This document shows positions 45,624 to 58,500 of a DNA stretch of 64,000 nt, piece after piece. The DNA comes from Guillardia theta CCMP2712 (taxonomy: Eukaryota; Cryptophyceae; Pyrenomonadales; Geminigeraceae), in NCBI RefSeq assembly GCF_000315625.1, contig NW_005434589.1:90865-154864 (forward strand), in the 5' to 3' direction. Every line of letters begins with the position of its first letter. Position 1 is the stretch's first letter. The translations under genes were made by a program, and so were the position numbers. The notes below the pieces were generated by a model. That model did not search any database. It was not told where the DNA came from and was given only the letters and a program-made list of their open reading frames with translations.

Positions 45624-46300
45624 ATGTCTGTAAATCTTGACGTGTACGTTCCTCTTGCCGCTGCTCATTCGGGGCTGGAGCCCATGCTCAGTTCTAACAT
45701 TCAAAATCTTCACGCGCTTGAGGAGAATCAGCCCTTGCCGAACCTGCCTCGTCCTTCTTCGGTCTATTTTCTCATCCAGGAATGCACCGGGCTCCCCAAG
45801 TCCAAGGACTTTCTCTTGGATACCTACGTTCGTTTCTCCAGCGGAACCTATGAGGTGAGAGGTGCCCATTGCTCATCTGGTGATTGATGACGCTGCTTCA
45901 CCAGGCGAGATCTGCTGTGCAAGAACACTCTTCCGCACCGTTCTGGAATGAAATATGCCAACTTAACGTGCCCTGCCTGCCTGCAGAAGTCAAGATACAG
46001 GTGATTGAGCCTTGTTGTCGAGTCACCTTGACGATCTCGCAGGTTATCGTGAAGCAGTTGCGACAGGACGTGACCATGTTAGAGGCAAGTATTCCCTTGA
46101 CGCAGGAGCTCGTGAGCTGCTTCATGGACGAGAAGCTAGAGCTGCAGCTCTCGTCGGCCTTGCCCAACTCCCTCCGCCTCCCCCTCGACGCCGAGCAAGC
46201 TCGCTGCAAACTCAGACTAAGCTGGAGCTACGACGTTGATGATGTGAACATCATCAAGAAGGGGTTGTGGCCCCTCACCTCCGAGAAGAAGTGCTTATAG
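45624..46300 (+). CDS. Small C2-domain-like protein
   Basis: Three exons: 45624-45854, 45905-46000, 46043-46300, all joins in phase 0, about 194 residues. The middle resembles a C2 beta-sandwich: SVYFLIQECTGLPKSKDFLL, DTYVRFSSGTYEARSAVQE, APFWNEICQLNVP, EVKIQVIVKQL. The first-strand plus DTYV plus FWNE pattern is that of C2 domains, but the usual calcium-binding Asp residues are mostly absent, so lipid or protein binding without calcium is more likely. The end is Leu-rich and basic. ATG 45624 is the first in frame; an upstream exon is possible because an open frame extends from 45522. Function unknown. Confidence 0.6.
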
Positions 46301-46542
46301 CACTTGTGTCGCTTCTTCCCGCCTTCTCGCAGAAGATGTTTCATATAGAAATTTGTATTCTTACGCGGAACTTGTCAATCTTGCTCTTGTAAATTATTCT
46401 CTCTCAAGATGTGATTGTATGTAGCGGTGGAACTAGTCTGTTAGAACAAGACCCCTTCATAAAACTATTGAACAGAAAAATGACTCCACCCATGTCACTC
46501 ACGACTAGGGAAGCCAAAGGTGAAACGCTTGCTCGTCTCTTC

Positions 46543-49391
46543 TTACGCCAACCTCGTCGTGTAGGCTGTCTTCAACGTCAGCAAACATGTACTCCTGCTC
46601 ACCCCGCATCCCTTGCTGCTTCTTCGAACAACCTTGTCCCCCTCCTCCCCCCCCCCGAGTTCGCTCTTGCTTCTCCTCCGCCCTTTCCCTTCCCCTTTCT
46701 TAGCCTCGTCCCTACCTGCCCATCCTCGTTGCTTGTATTGCAGAGCAGCAGCTGCTGGATCAGAGGCCTGCGGATGTTTAGGAGACGGAGAGAAACGGGA
46801 GGGTCACCTTGTAGATGCCTCGCCCGACTATGATGACGTCGCTGGTCCTCTCACTGGAGCAAGAAGCAAGGAGAGTGAGAAGGCAGAAGCTGAAAGTACA
46901 AGCGGAGGAGAGAAGGGATGAGAAATGCGAGATTGAATCTGAACAATGCGAGGCAGAGTAGGCCATCAGAGCGAGCAGAGGTGATGTCAAGAGACAAAGG
47001 TTGATGGTGGAGGGAGTAGGAGAGAGAAGAACAAAATGTCCTACCCGATGACTACCTCTGGTGTGAGGTAGCGCTGGCCGAGCGAGTCTGTTCCCTCCTC
47101 CAATTGGACGCCTAAAAAAGAAAATAAGGAAAAGGAGCCAGCTAGGAGGTGTGCAGGTGAGCGGGATCATGAAACTTGAGGTAGAAAAGTAGACGGGAAA
47201 GCAGATTACGAGTAACGGCGTGATGATGACGATGACGACGATGAAGATGATGGTGAAGAAGAAGATGATGGTGGTGGTGATGGTGATGATGATGGTGAGA
47301 TGGTGATGATGATTGGATTGGGGTATCCACCGGGTGTCATGTGGATCATTGACGGGTCCTCGCTGAGCCGGCTGGTGCAAATGAAACCAATACACTATAG
47401 AGCGGCGCTGGTAAGTTCCTCCGCTCCCTCCTCTCCTCAGTTCAGCTCACAAAGTCTCGTCGCGCGACGGCCATCTCTACAGTCTTCTTGGTGTACTCGC
47501 CATCCGCTAGTGTCCCAGAGGAGGACATCTGACCCAGCAATAGCAGACCCCGTCCCTTGGGCTTGCCGACCTGCACTGAATTCAGTTCGCGGGAGATGGA
47601 TAGGAGGAGAATGACAGAAAGGAGTTGGCGGGGAGATGGGAGGAGAGGAAGTGACCTGAGCGAGGCCGTCTATGATTCCTGGTCCAGGTACGGTATGAGC
47701 GTTTGTGATGTGCGACCAGTCGGCAATGCGGTAGACGCCCCTGCCTTTCAGTCATGCCGGCACCAAGACGAGGGTCCACCTTACCCCCCATACTGCATTG
47801 CCACGGTGTTGCCAATGTCAGCGAACTTTCTATCCTCGAAGATGAGGAACCTGCGACAAACTGAGAAGGCGGAATGAGGCAGCACGTTTGGATGGGGAGC
47901 AAAAAGCGGGCGAGGAAACATCAGGTTAGGGTAGGACGTGAGGGAGAAGCAGGCGGGAGAGACCTATGCTTGTCTGCAATCTTCTGAAGCTCGAGGGTGA
48001 AAGCGAGAGAGAAGTCAGCGAGAACGTCCACGTGCGTCTTGAAGAGGCAGATGTGCGGGCCAACCGCCTCTGCCAGCTGCAGCACCTGCATAGAACTGGT
48101 TGACAGCGGCTGATGGGAGTCTAGAGTAGGTAAGAGGGGTCCAGAGGAGTCTAGAGGACGTAAGAGGGGTCCAGAGGAGTCTAGAGGAGGTAAAGGAGGT
48201 TACCTCAGCACAGGTGTTGACATCAGCTGCCACTGACAAGTTCGTTTGCTTGCTCTGAAGCCAGTTTCACCTCTACCACCTCCATGCTCCGCCCTCAAGC
48301 CCAAACCCTCCAGCTCTGATCTAGCCAATTCCTCACCTCCATCAGCGTCAGCAGCTCCTTTGCCATGTTGCTGTCGGCCATTCCTGCGCGTTCGCCGTAG
48401 CTCATCTTCGCGACTGACTTCACGGGAGCAGCAGGAGCAGGGGCACTGCTTTCAAAGCGGTTGGCGGCGACGAACTCTCGGACTCTGAGGGAGAAGGAGA
48501 GGAAGGTGAGTGACGAGCGTGGGGCAAATGATTCTAACTTGCTCACTGTCGCCTCGTCAAGGAGGTTCTTCTCTTGCAGCACCGCAATGAAGGTGCTCAC
48601 TGTCAGCACCTGGTCCATGTCAGACTCTCCTTCTCTCCTCTGCCGCAAGCAGACCGAGCGAAGGGTCACGCCCTCCCCTTTGATCCTGTCGGGTCCTCCC
48701 TGCTCTCTATCCTGCCATAGCGATAAGCAGTGTACCATCCCAGCCTTGGCGGCACCAGCAGGACGACTGCGTCTATCACGTCCAGGCCTTCCTCTCGCAG
48801 CGATCGTGCCTGCAGGAGAGCTTCAGCTTCTCCCAAGCTTCTTCTCCTCACCGTCTCCATGACGCTCGCGCCGCTCGTCACCACATCCTCCACCACGAGA
48901 CACTTGCAGCCGCGCGAGAAGACTCCCTGCTCTTGCTCAGCTCCTCCTCTTCCTACCACGCACTTCACCCACCTCAACCATCTTCTTGGTACCATAGTCC
49001 TTCGCCTCCTTCCTCCTCACCACCATTGGCTTCCCGTTCATGATGGACATTGCGGTAGCGAAAGGAAGGGCGGTGTAAGGTACACCGCAGAGTACCTGAG
49101 AGCAGGAGAGTGAGACGAGCAAAAGCAAACTCGCCCACGTCACATCGTGCTGTGCATCTTTGCTTATCTCCCAGAGCTGCTTCGCGATCTGCTGGAGGAG
49201 AGCTGGGTAGGAGACGGTGACTCTCAGGTCGAAGTAAACAGGCGACATGATGCCGCTCTTGAGTTTGAACTCGCCGAACTGACTTGAGGTGTCAACGAAG
49301 AAGACGAAGCGACAGCAGATCCAACCTTGACTGCTCCAACTTCATACAGCCCGACGACCAGGTTCTTGATTTCTTCTGTTGCAGCTGCCAT
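46543..49391 (-). CDS. UMPS: UMP synthase (orotate phosphoribosyltransferase + OMP decarboxylase)
   Basis: Last two steps of de novo pyrimidine synthesis: orotate to OMP to UMP. Roughly ten exons. OPRT part: [67 protein letters not shown], and the PRPP loop [21 protein letters not shown] decarboxylase part: [55 protein letters not shown] (catalytic Lys/Asp set), [44 protein letters not shown], and the end RGWAAYTTRLA. The domain order OPRT then decarboxylase is that of animals, plants and amoebae. Start at 49391 gives [10 protein letters not shown]; no targeting peptide, so cytosolic. Intact. Confidence 0.95.
48118..48201. repeat. 30-base tandem repeat in a UMPS intron
   Basis: About 2.7 copies of AGTCTAGAGGACGTAAGAGG plus ten more bases, head to tail, in the intron between the exons coding DVNTCAE and LAEAVGPH. 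Confidence 0.85.
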
Positions 49392-50825
49392 CTAAAACAA
49401 GAAATCAACTCGCACACCTCCAATTCTTCCTTTCTTGTCAACAAGTTTATCTTGCAAGCATGCATTACCACGACCCGAGATTTGCATATTCACATTACAC
49501 CGACCTCTTTCACCACCCTTTTCTGACACAGAGATGAGGGCAAGCTTCATGTAAGCTTCATGGCGCAATCAGATACTCCTCCTTTCGTTTCTCTTCGATT
49601 TCTCACACGTGCCTTTTCATTCTCATGATCTTCTTACTCATGAGACCATGTCGAATCATACCGAATCTCTTTGGAAATGCATGAAATTGGCTTTCTGCTG
49701 CTTCGATATTTGATTTTATCAGCATTCTACCATCGCCTGTTCACACTAGCTACAACTTCTTCCAATTTTCTCGTGTTTTGCTGTCCATTTACATATGTTC
49801 TCCTGCTCATTGCTTCTTTCATTGCTGGCCTTCACTCGACGACTCTATGTACATCTCCTCTTCCTCTCTTCTCCTCCATTCTTCCTCTTCTCTCTCCTCT
49901 TCTCTCCCTTTCCGCCCGTGCTCATCAATCCGGCGGCCAATGGGATTGGCGATTAATTTTTGTAAAGGGTATCGTGTTCGGTCATTTTAAATTCAGTTCA
50001 CACAAATATTTGGTCAATATTTGATATTTAGAAGAAATATTTACAAAATTTCACAATTTTGAAGCACTCACAGGAATTTTCTTTCTCGCACATGAAGTCA
50101 GTAAAGCCTTCGCACATGACCCCCCACCCTACCCCCCGAGATATCGCCAAACCTTCGCCAGTCAGTACCCCTACCGTTTCAACGATCCTCAAAATATCTA
50201 CCACCCCTTCAAACATGCTAAATAAGTACCCATCTTTTATCACCCCACCACCTTGATTTTTAGTTTAAGTTGACCTAGGATACAGGTGAAATGTTTCATA
50301 ATGCATTATCATTTTTGAAATGATAAGAGACTATATTTCAACCCTGATGCATCCAACAGTTTTGTTTTGAGTTTTCGAAAATTTAGTCTTTGAGTTAAAA
50401 TATGATGGAGATTTTCAAGAGAATTTGAAAAAATATTCGAGCATATTCCTCGGGTGCTCTGTCAAAAATCATGCACACAATCGAGCGGCAGGGGCGGCGA
50501 GGGAGGGGGATGGGGAGGGGAGGGGGTGAGAAGAGATGGAAGGAGATATGGTGGTCAAAGCGGGGAAGGCAAGTGAGGGAAGGAAGCGAAGAAGATGGGA
50601 GGAGAGAGCAATGAAGGAAAGATAGAGAGCAGAGAACGAAAATAAGGATCAACACATATGTCGATAACCAGAACTATTGGTATCCAATGTAGGGGCGAGT
50701 AAACCAACGAGTGAGAGTGGGAAGAATCAAAATTTTGAAAGATAATCAGGAATTAAAATTCTAGAAGAGACGAGACAAAGGGACATGGAGGAAGCACAGG
50801 ACCAAACTAACACTTCACTATCAGA
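49392..50825. promoter_or_regulatory. Divergent upstream region of UMPS and UBL5 with C-run tract
   Basis: Mostly AT-rich or TC-rich. 50118-50260 holds spaced C-runs (CCCCCCACCCTACCCCCCG, TACCCCTACC, TACCACCCC, CACCCCACCACC). 50480-50600 is AG-rich. UBL5 starts 560 bases after the tract. Promoter function is inferred from position only. Confidence 0.4.
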
Positions 50826-51047
50826 ATGATCGAGGTGGTCTGCAACGATCGTCTTGGAAAGAAGATCAGAGTCAAGTGCAACCCCGACGACACAATTGGA
50901 GACCTCAAGAAGCTCATCGCTGCTCAGACAGGCACCCGCGCAGAGAAGATCAGGCTGCAGAAATGGTACAACATCTTCAAAGATCACATCACTCTGGAAG
51001 ATTACGAGATTAAGGATGGGATGGGCCTTGAGCTGTACTACAACTGA
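50826..51047 (+). CDS. UBL5: Ubiquitin-like protein UBL5/Hub1
   Basis: Single exon, 73 residues, the family's exact length. It is near-identical to animal and yeast Hub1: [13 protein letters not shown] at the start, [18 protein letters not shown], the [17 protein letters not shown] segment and the end ELYYN. Hub1/UBL5 binds spliceosomal proteins non-covalently (Snu66 in yeast) and tunes splice-site choice; the double Tyr near the end replaces the Gly-Gly of ubiquitin, so no conjugation is expected. An active role in this intron-dense genome is plausible. Confidence 0.97.
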   Translation: MIEVVCNDRLGKKIRVKCNPDDTIGDLKKLIAAQTGTRAEKIRLQKWYNIFKDHITLEDYEIKDGMGLELYYN

Positions 51048-51199
51048 GAGACGAGAAACTGCCTTTCTTTCCCTCTCTCTCTCCCTCTTTCTTGCAAACT
51101 TATATGAATCTTGATACTTCTTCGAGACAGCTGGTTGCTGTGCAGCTGGAGATTGCACAGGTTTCCTTTCGAGAAACGATTCTGTGATCTCTCGCTGCC

Positions 51200-54187
51200 A
51201 TGCGGTCAGCAATGGCCGCGGCTACCATAGCTGTAGTCACCATAGTGCAGATGGTAATCTGGAATGCAATCTCTAAGCATAAAGCTGAAAGCAACGAACC
51301 CTCCCAAGACTCGAGTGAATCTGAATCCTCTTCCAACTTCAAAAGTCTGCCAAGATCGACAAGATCTGTCTTTCATCGAAGTGATGACGATCATCTTCAT
51401 TTCATCCTGTCAAACAAAACTTCATATGCTCTCCATAGCTTCCATCAACTCAACGCGTCAATGGAAACTGCTGAAAGATCCTCTCTTCAAAACGTGACTG
51501 AAGGTGAAATTTCGCTCTAGGTTCTTTTGTCCTTTTCTGTTTCTTCTTTCCCATTGCTCTCTCGGTTCTTGTTGTAATGCTAATTTCTCACAGCATTTCG
51601 AAGTTTGCAAGGAAATTCGGAGAGCGCTGCTGTTCACAGCAAGAATTCCAGCCATGTCGACTCACCAGATGTTTCTGCCTCCTTGAGCTCAGCTCGTCGG
51701 CGCAGGGTCTTCGAGCCTGGCAAGAGGTTTTATCAAGGTGAGGAGCAAGGAGCGGAAGGTGATGGCAGCAAGGTGATCTCAGAGTTGAGAACTGAAACAG
51801 GGAGTTCGGCTCAAAACTACAACGAAAAAACAAATGGTTGGTCACGGCCCGCGGCAGACAAGCTGAAGGAGGTGCAGACTCAAGCAGTCCAAGAGGACAG
51901 GATGGATGAGTTCACGGCGGGCCGTGAGATCTCGCAATCGCGCAATGTCTCTCAGGATCGACCCCCGAGCACACAGCAGGAGTTGCTTGCAGAGAGTTTG
52001 AGCCGGGTGAACCCTATTGCACCTTCCTTCACTGATGCCGCTCCTCGACTTGGAGGAGGTTCACACCACCCAGACAAGGGTAAAGGAGGAAGCTGGCTGA
52101 CCAGCACCAGCAACGTGGAGCTTCTGTGCTCCAACCTACCGCATAACTCGTCGGATGCTGCTCGCTTGAAGCGGCGAAGGGACCTGCGATGCTCCTGTTT
52201 CCTCTCCCATACTCCCGCCGACTTTATCGCCTGCCAACTTTCGAGCCTGCAGCCTGTCGACCAAAGTCTTGCTGAGTTTGTAAGGAGCATGAAGTGGGGG
52301 AAGCAGTCGGGGGAGAGTGCCTACTTCCACACCAAGAGGATCCTTTCCTTCGGCACAAGAGTTCCAGGAGATGAGGGATGGAATCGAACGATCGGCTACA
52401 TCTCGGGCTTCTTCAAGACTTTGGGATGGTTTGTGGAGGAAGACAGGTGCAGCAGCTCTCTAGTGAGTCTCATCGCTTCTCATCCCTCGCAGGTTTCTCG
52501 CCCACACACCTGTGGGTGTGAGGCCCATGTGCAACATTGTGGCGTCGCTGAACCCCAAAGGCGGCGTCTGCCTCGTCGACCTCGCTGCTCATCTTGACTC
52601 CAAACTTTTCGCTGACTTCCGGTGAGCATTGACAGTAGCAGCTGCTCGAGGGCATAAGGACGTGGATCATGATTACGATGCTTTGACGCCATGAGACTGA
52701 CAAGGGAGGGGAGGATTCGGGAATAAGATGTGATGTTTGATTATGTTCGCCGATTGCGAGGGATGAGATGAACGTCTCGCTCGGGTATCAGCTGAAGTTG
52801 TTCTGATGATTCTTCTAGTTTTCTCGGGGCTTCGGACTCAGTGGCGTCCATGGGGATCATGCTTGAGGTGAAGCGACCGAACGATTTTCTTCCCATCTTA
52901 TTGTTGTCAGGTCGCTGAGAGCATAAGCTTACAACTGCAGCGTAGAATGTTAGCAGAGGACGTGAACTTGGAGCCGCTGCCGTGCTTGCGAATGATCTTT
53001 TTCGATGGCGAGGAATCCTTCAAGCGATGGACCCCAACCGACTCGCTTTATGGTGAGCAACGCCAGCGATTGTCAAGGGAAAGAGGAAGAGCGAGATGGG
53101 GATGCAGGAAGGGAGGGTGGGCATGCAAGGTCAGGAAAGGACGGCATGCACAGAGAGGAGAGCATGAGAAGTGGGGAGTGACTTTCCACTCGCAATAGGT
53201 TCTCGGCACCTCGCAAGCTCGTGGGAGCGACAGCTTGACCCGTAAGGCTTGACAAGGGCGAGGTCCTTTCTTACCCCCTCCCTGCAGCTTCAGGCCCGGC
53301 AAACCTAGGCTAGATGGGATGCGCCTCCTCGTAAGTTCTCATCCTCCCTCGATCACCTACCAATGCTGTTGGCTACTCCTCTATCAGGCTTGCTCTCCTT
53401 GGCGACTGATATGTGGTCAGGTCCTGCTGGACCTCATTGGAGGATCGCGAAGCACGTTTGTCTCACATCACAAGTCGACGAGTCTTGTGTTTCAGCGGCT
53501 GCAACTTGTGGAGCAGAGGTAATGCGAGAGGGTTTGGAGAAGACGAGGAGGAAAGGATAGGGGATGACGATTGAAACAGCTGGTGGAAGAGGAAGGGACC
53601 CGGGGGGGGGGGGGGGGGCTGATGGGCATGGGACGGGGGAGTAGTAACTTGCCTGTAGTTTACGACGGGAGAGCTTGCTGCGAGCGAGAGGTGGCTCGCC
53701 AACCAGCTCCTTCTTCGCGAGCAGCGGGAGCAGGGAGACCATCCAAGACGATCACATTCCCTTCCTCAAGCGAAAGGTAAGCTGCTGCCTTGCACGTTAA
53801 GCTCGCTGACTCCAACGCCTCAGGTCCCTGTCCTTCATCTGATACCCTCGCCCTTCCCGCCCTTTTGGCACACGACGAGGTTCCTCGCTTCGGTTTCCAT
53901 TGAGTGGCTGAAACCCCGCAGGGACACCCTCGAAGCCATCGATCGCGACGCTGTTGCTGACTTCGCAATGATCCTCAAGGTCTCGACATGCTGTTTGCAA
54001 ATGTCCTCCATATATTGTTCTCCTCCTCAAGCTCGGAGGCGCTGCTAACCTATCCTCATTTGACACCCCTTGCACACAGACATTTCTTTTCGACTTGTAT
54101 GGGCTTATCGTCCGGAAGCGCTCAGTCAGTTCGCTCCCTCCCCTTCAACCACGTCCTCCTCCTCGACTCGGAAGCTTCTCAAGATAG
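51200..54187 (+). CDS. QPCT: Glutaminyl-peptide cyclotransferase (QPCT/isoQC type), type II membrane protein
   Basis: Zinc enzyme that cyclises N-terminal Gln to pyroglutamate in the secretory pathway. About ten exons; resolved ones include 51200-51503, 51594-52446, 52493-52621, 52819-52867, 52911-53052. N-terminal membrane anchor [13 protein letters not shown], then about 300 low-complexity residues. Catalytic domain: [65 protein letters not shown] (zinc Asp), [13 protein letters not shown] and [13 protein letters not shown] (zinc/catalytic Glu), [34 protein letters not shown] (zinc His), then [11 protein letters not shown]. All zinc ligands are present. The anchor without a cleavable signal points to a Golgi-resident enzyme like isoQC. 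The tail beyond RKRS is basic and Pro-rich. A G18 homopolymer lies in the intron near 53600. Confidence 0.92.
53599..53618. repeat. Poly-G run in a QPCT intron
   Basis: A run of about 18 G after CCC within an intron of the glutaminyl cyclase gene; exact length is likely unreliable. Confidence 0.85.
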
Positions 54188-55074
54188 GATGTGAGCCATC
54201 AAACCTAGTCGGACACTGTGAGGCCATACAGACTTTTACCGTACTAGTTAAATTCCTGTGGACTCAGAAAGCCTATGGCCAACGGGTGGCGTCTTGAGGC
54301 GGGCCTGAAGTAATGCTTGTGACTGAGGCGGGCCGTGCAAATGGGAGTCCCGACTCTTCGCCTGTTGCTATACCCCCACCCCCTCTTTACCGTTCAAAGT
54401 ACCCCCTTTCCTTGCTCTGCCATTCCTGTGTCACTTTCGTTCACATCCTGCCGTCTTCTTAGTGCTTCATCCCCAACTCCTTCCTCCTAACTCCTTGCCT
54501 CCCAACCTTTGCCTCCTAACTCCTTCCTCCTTGCCTCCTTCCTCCTTGCATCCTTCTTCCTTGCCTCCTTGCCTCCTTGCCTGCTTGCTCCCAACTCCTT
54601 GCCTCCTTTCCTGCTTGCTCCCAACTCCTTGCCTCCTGCTTCTTTGCTCACTGCCACCTGACTGTATCTGCTAATACCTCCTCACTTCACTCGGTCCCCT
54701 TTTATCCCGCCTTCTCTTCTCCAAATTCCTCCTTATCAATAGTTTCTTGTGTCTGACCCCACTCCGCACCTTCTCCTTTCTCCCTAGTGCTCTATCCTGC
54801 TTCCGTCATCCAGAGTCGTGAATATCGTCCTCTTCCTTCACAGAGTCTCTCATTTCTTCCTGTCTTGATTTTCGTCTGTGTTTCGTTGACTCAACGAATT
54901 GCTTCTTGATTTATTCGTTTATGTCATCTATTTTGCTGAGCCCAATCCTTCGCATGTGTGGGTTGGGCTCTCCGTTGATGCCTTGATATCAAGTCGTGCC
55001 CTGCTTGATCGAACAGCCCGTTGTCTGAGCTCCTTGCCTTCGTTTATTCGGAAATTCTGATCTGTTTTTGTTAG
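54188..55074. other. Spacer with CTCCTTGC-type minisatellite
   Basis: A C-run tract at 54370-54412 (TACCCCCACCCCC, TACCCCC), then about 54470-54650 an imperfect repeat of CTCCTTGC, CTCCTTCC and CTCCCAACTCCTTGC. 54290-54330 has GGCGGGCC words. Upstream exons of the next small gene could lie in 54900-55070 but none is clear. Confidence 0.45.
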
Positions 55075-55501
55075 ATGTACTTCTCGTTGATTCCGGTCTC
55101 GGAACTCTCTAGCAGGAGCTTGTATGCTCAGGTGATACTCTTTCACCTTGATTTTGTCGCTCATGCTTCTCGTTCCCTAGCCTCCAGGACTCCAACAGCT
55201 CGTGCTCGACAATCGTCTGGGTAGATCAAAAATTTGAATTCTCCATTTCTCACAGGGGTTCAGGCGGACCTCTCAACATCGGATATCCTTGTGGAGCTAT
55301 CTGGTGCGAATCCGTTCCTGACAACAGTGAGTGCTCCTCCCTTCTTCACTCCTCGCCTCCCCAGAAAGCATAAAACTTTTACTCTAGCTGATGTCATTGC
55401 AGAGGTCGGACACACCAACGGTACGGGACCTGTGTGGGTTCCCTGAGCTGGTGCAACGGGGAGAAACAAGGGAGGCAACTGATGCATCTAGACATGAGTA
55501 A
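55075..55501 (+). CDS. Small unrecognised gene
   Basis: Four exons join without frame loss: 55075-55131, 55181-55220, 55256-55326, 55403-55501, total 88 residues. The product contains PPGLQQLVLDNRLGVQAD, ILVELSGANPFLTT and RDLCGFPELVQRG; no known domain. Splice sites are all standard and the introns are 35-76 bases, typical of this genome, which is the main evidence that it is real. An acceptor-like TTAG precedes the ATG, so the gene could extend further upstream. Function unknown. Confidence 0.45.
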
Positions 55502-58500
55502 TGCATTTCTTTAGCACTACACGTCTCTTGTATTCCCTGTCCTTCCTGTCTTGCTGTTCATCTCTGGGATATCTCCTTCCTGCCTGCTGATGATCCTTGC
55601 AAGTAATGTAGAAGTCTGATTTTCATCCATTGAATGAGAATATCTAGGGTAATATCTCTATGCTCCAGAGATGTAGGTGAGGAAGAGGCGTAGAAGCAAA
55701 GGATATGAGAGGATTTTGAGCTCATGCAATAACTCGCTGTCCTTGGTAGTTCCTTGAGATTGATCACACAAACCTTGAGTCTTGCAACCTTGACATCTGC
55801 ATATATGATAGGTTGATATCTACCAACACAGAATGAGAACAAATAGTCTAGAGCCTCCCAAGGCGATTTGAATTACATTTTTATTTCTCTATGTGCATTT
55901 CAGAAATAATAATGTGTCACAACTTATGAATAGGAGGAGGATGATGATACAGTCCAAGTTTACAACTTAGAATACATTTCGAAGGTGTTTCAGTTGAATA
56001 AGAAAACAAAAAAAAGTTTCGTGCCGCTCTCTGAGTGAAAAAAATTATTGACAGGTTGATAATCGTCTGAGAGAGCACATTTTCTTTCAAGCAGAAGCCT
56101 TGTTCTTCACCATCTGGGGAATGAGCTGGTTTGTCTCATTCATTCCTAACACTGAACGAAATGAAAAGCTGAGGTCGTTGGTCTGGAAATAGTCTGATTG
56201 CTTCCATTGATCCTCAACCTCGTGCTGAGAATCTGAGGTCATTCCAGTGTTGCTCGATCGCACACACGAATGATGATAGTATACACAGAGAGGCATGTCT
56301 GAATAGATTGATCAATAACAAGACAGCCAAGACCAAATCAAAGCAGAAGACGGAAGATGAATCGAGGATGTAGCGTAATAAGCGTGTTGTTTCGCTTGAG
56401 GCCGCCCAATGGCTTTTTCACGGCTGCTGATGGGTTGCAATGCTGACAAATGATGCACCACTGGCCAAAAACCGATCTGAGTGATGGACTAGACGGGTAG
56501 GAATGGAGGAGGCGGCGCAGGAGGGGGGATACTGAGATCAAGGTCACGAATGATCTGCGGTGAAGCGCACGAGAGACAGCGGAGGGAGGAGAGACAGATG
56601 GGGGAGGAGTGAGCCAAACTTGGGGAGGAGGCACAACTGGGGGGAGATGAAGTACCCCTGTACGGAAAGGGGTCCCTTCAATTAGGGTGGTGGGTAGCAT
56701 TGGAACCGGGGTAGGAAGATTTTGATAGGGGGTGGGGGTGCAGATATTGTAGGTAAGGTTTTAAATCTGTGGAAATAGGTGGGTGGGGTGACTTTTTTTT
56801 TGGGTTGAGGTATGTCCGAATGGATATCCGAATGAAAGGGGTGTTTTCTGTAGCTTAGGGAAGAGAAGCAAGAGTACGAGTTTGAGTATAGACCCTCAGA
56901 TAGAAAAATCTCAGGGTTGACCCCCCCCCCAACACATATCTTCCAACCCCCACCTCTGAATTGTCCAATAGGTGTGCCTTTGATGGTCATCTGGTAGTGG
57001 GGTGGCCTTGACAAGGAAACATGTTCAGAGGGTGGGTACTTTCATATATAGATCGGAAGGGACAACAATTTGATTTCCTTGAGGGTTATGGGGTTGTAGG
57101 GGTCGGATATCTGATGGATTTATAGAGTTCTACACGTCAATTGGGGGGTGGGTACTCAGTTATATGTTGGATTTAAGGCACATTCCTGGCGAAAAGTTGT
57201 GATCTCGCATCCGCTTCAGATGACCCTACCACCATAGAAATTCCAGGATGTGTGAAAAGTTTTAATTGTATTCTGTTTATTTCAAATAAAACAATATAAT
57301 ATTGTTGAGGGTTAAAAAAAGATGAAAGGGTGGGTAGTTGTTCAGATTCGATCTGACGACGAGTGGGGTAGGATTGGGTCGGGCTGAAGTAGTGGGAGGG
57401 GTGGGGTGTGTAACCGGTGGTGAGAGGAGGACTGTTGTGAGAGGGGTTGGGTTGAGAGGCAACGGGTTGAGAAAGGGCAAGATGGGGTGGTAAAGTTTCC
57501 TGCAAGACTTGGTAGGGGTGGTTCTCCCTGCAAACTTGGGGAATAAAAGATGAGTTGGGGAATTCGCGGGATTGCGTGATGATTACAATTCATAGTTGGC
57601 GGCAGCAATTGAGATCGATTTTCCTCAAATTAAACCGTTTGTGTTGAACTTTTAGGAAATCAACATGAAAAATATACAATTAGACCAATATTTCGATAAC
57701 CCCCCACATGGTTTCCGTCTGTATTAGGTACGGGTAGACCACATTAGTTTTCGAGATGTAAGCCAACTTGCATTGGGGCTATGCAACTGGTCAAAAAACT
57801 AGGTCAAATCAAACGGTGTAAAGGATGACAAGCAACCCCTCTACCCCTTTTTAGTACTTTGAATCAGTCATACTAAAACCTTACTTACTTGAAATTGACT
57901 GAAAGGTGGTATATGTTTATGGAAGGGTGCTGTGGTCAAACAGCCGGGGTGGCCCCCACTCTACATTTGTTGTAGAGGCAAAAACAGTTTTAAGATACAA
58001 GAACATTCTTTTAAGTTTACATCTGAGTCTCCCGGGCCTTCCGGGCCGCGGGACCGGCCACCGGGCCGCCCTATGATGCCCGGCGGCCCGGCATACGCGG
58101 CCCGAGCCTACGGCGTGACGGGTCGGCCAGGCGTCCGACCGGTCACCCAGCCGCTCCGAGCCGCTGCCACCGTGCCAGTGACGCGCTGAGTCACGGTTGC
58201 GGCTTACATGCCGGGCAGTGCCACCGGCACGGGCCAGTGAGCCAGAATTGACAGTGAGGAGCACACTGACGAGAGATCACTGAGTCAAGATAGACTGTAT
58301 GCTAGGATGTCCGACAACGGTTAACTCGGCGTTACAGGCTATCTGACTGGCACGCCGCGGCTGGCATGTGATCCATCGTCCCTCCGACTCCGGGCCGAGT
58401 TTCTGTACGGTACGGTACATCGGACGTCTCAGTAAGAAAGTCACAGAGTAACACAAACCGACAAGTTCAAGAGAATGTCAGCAGAGTGCCAAGTCAAGAT

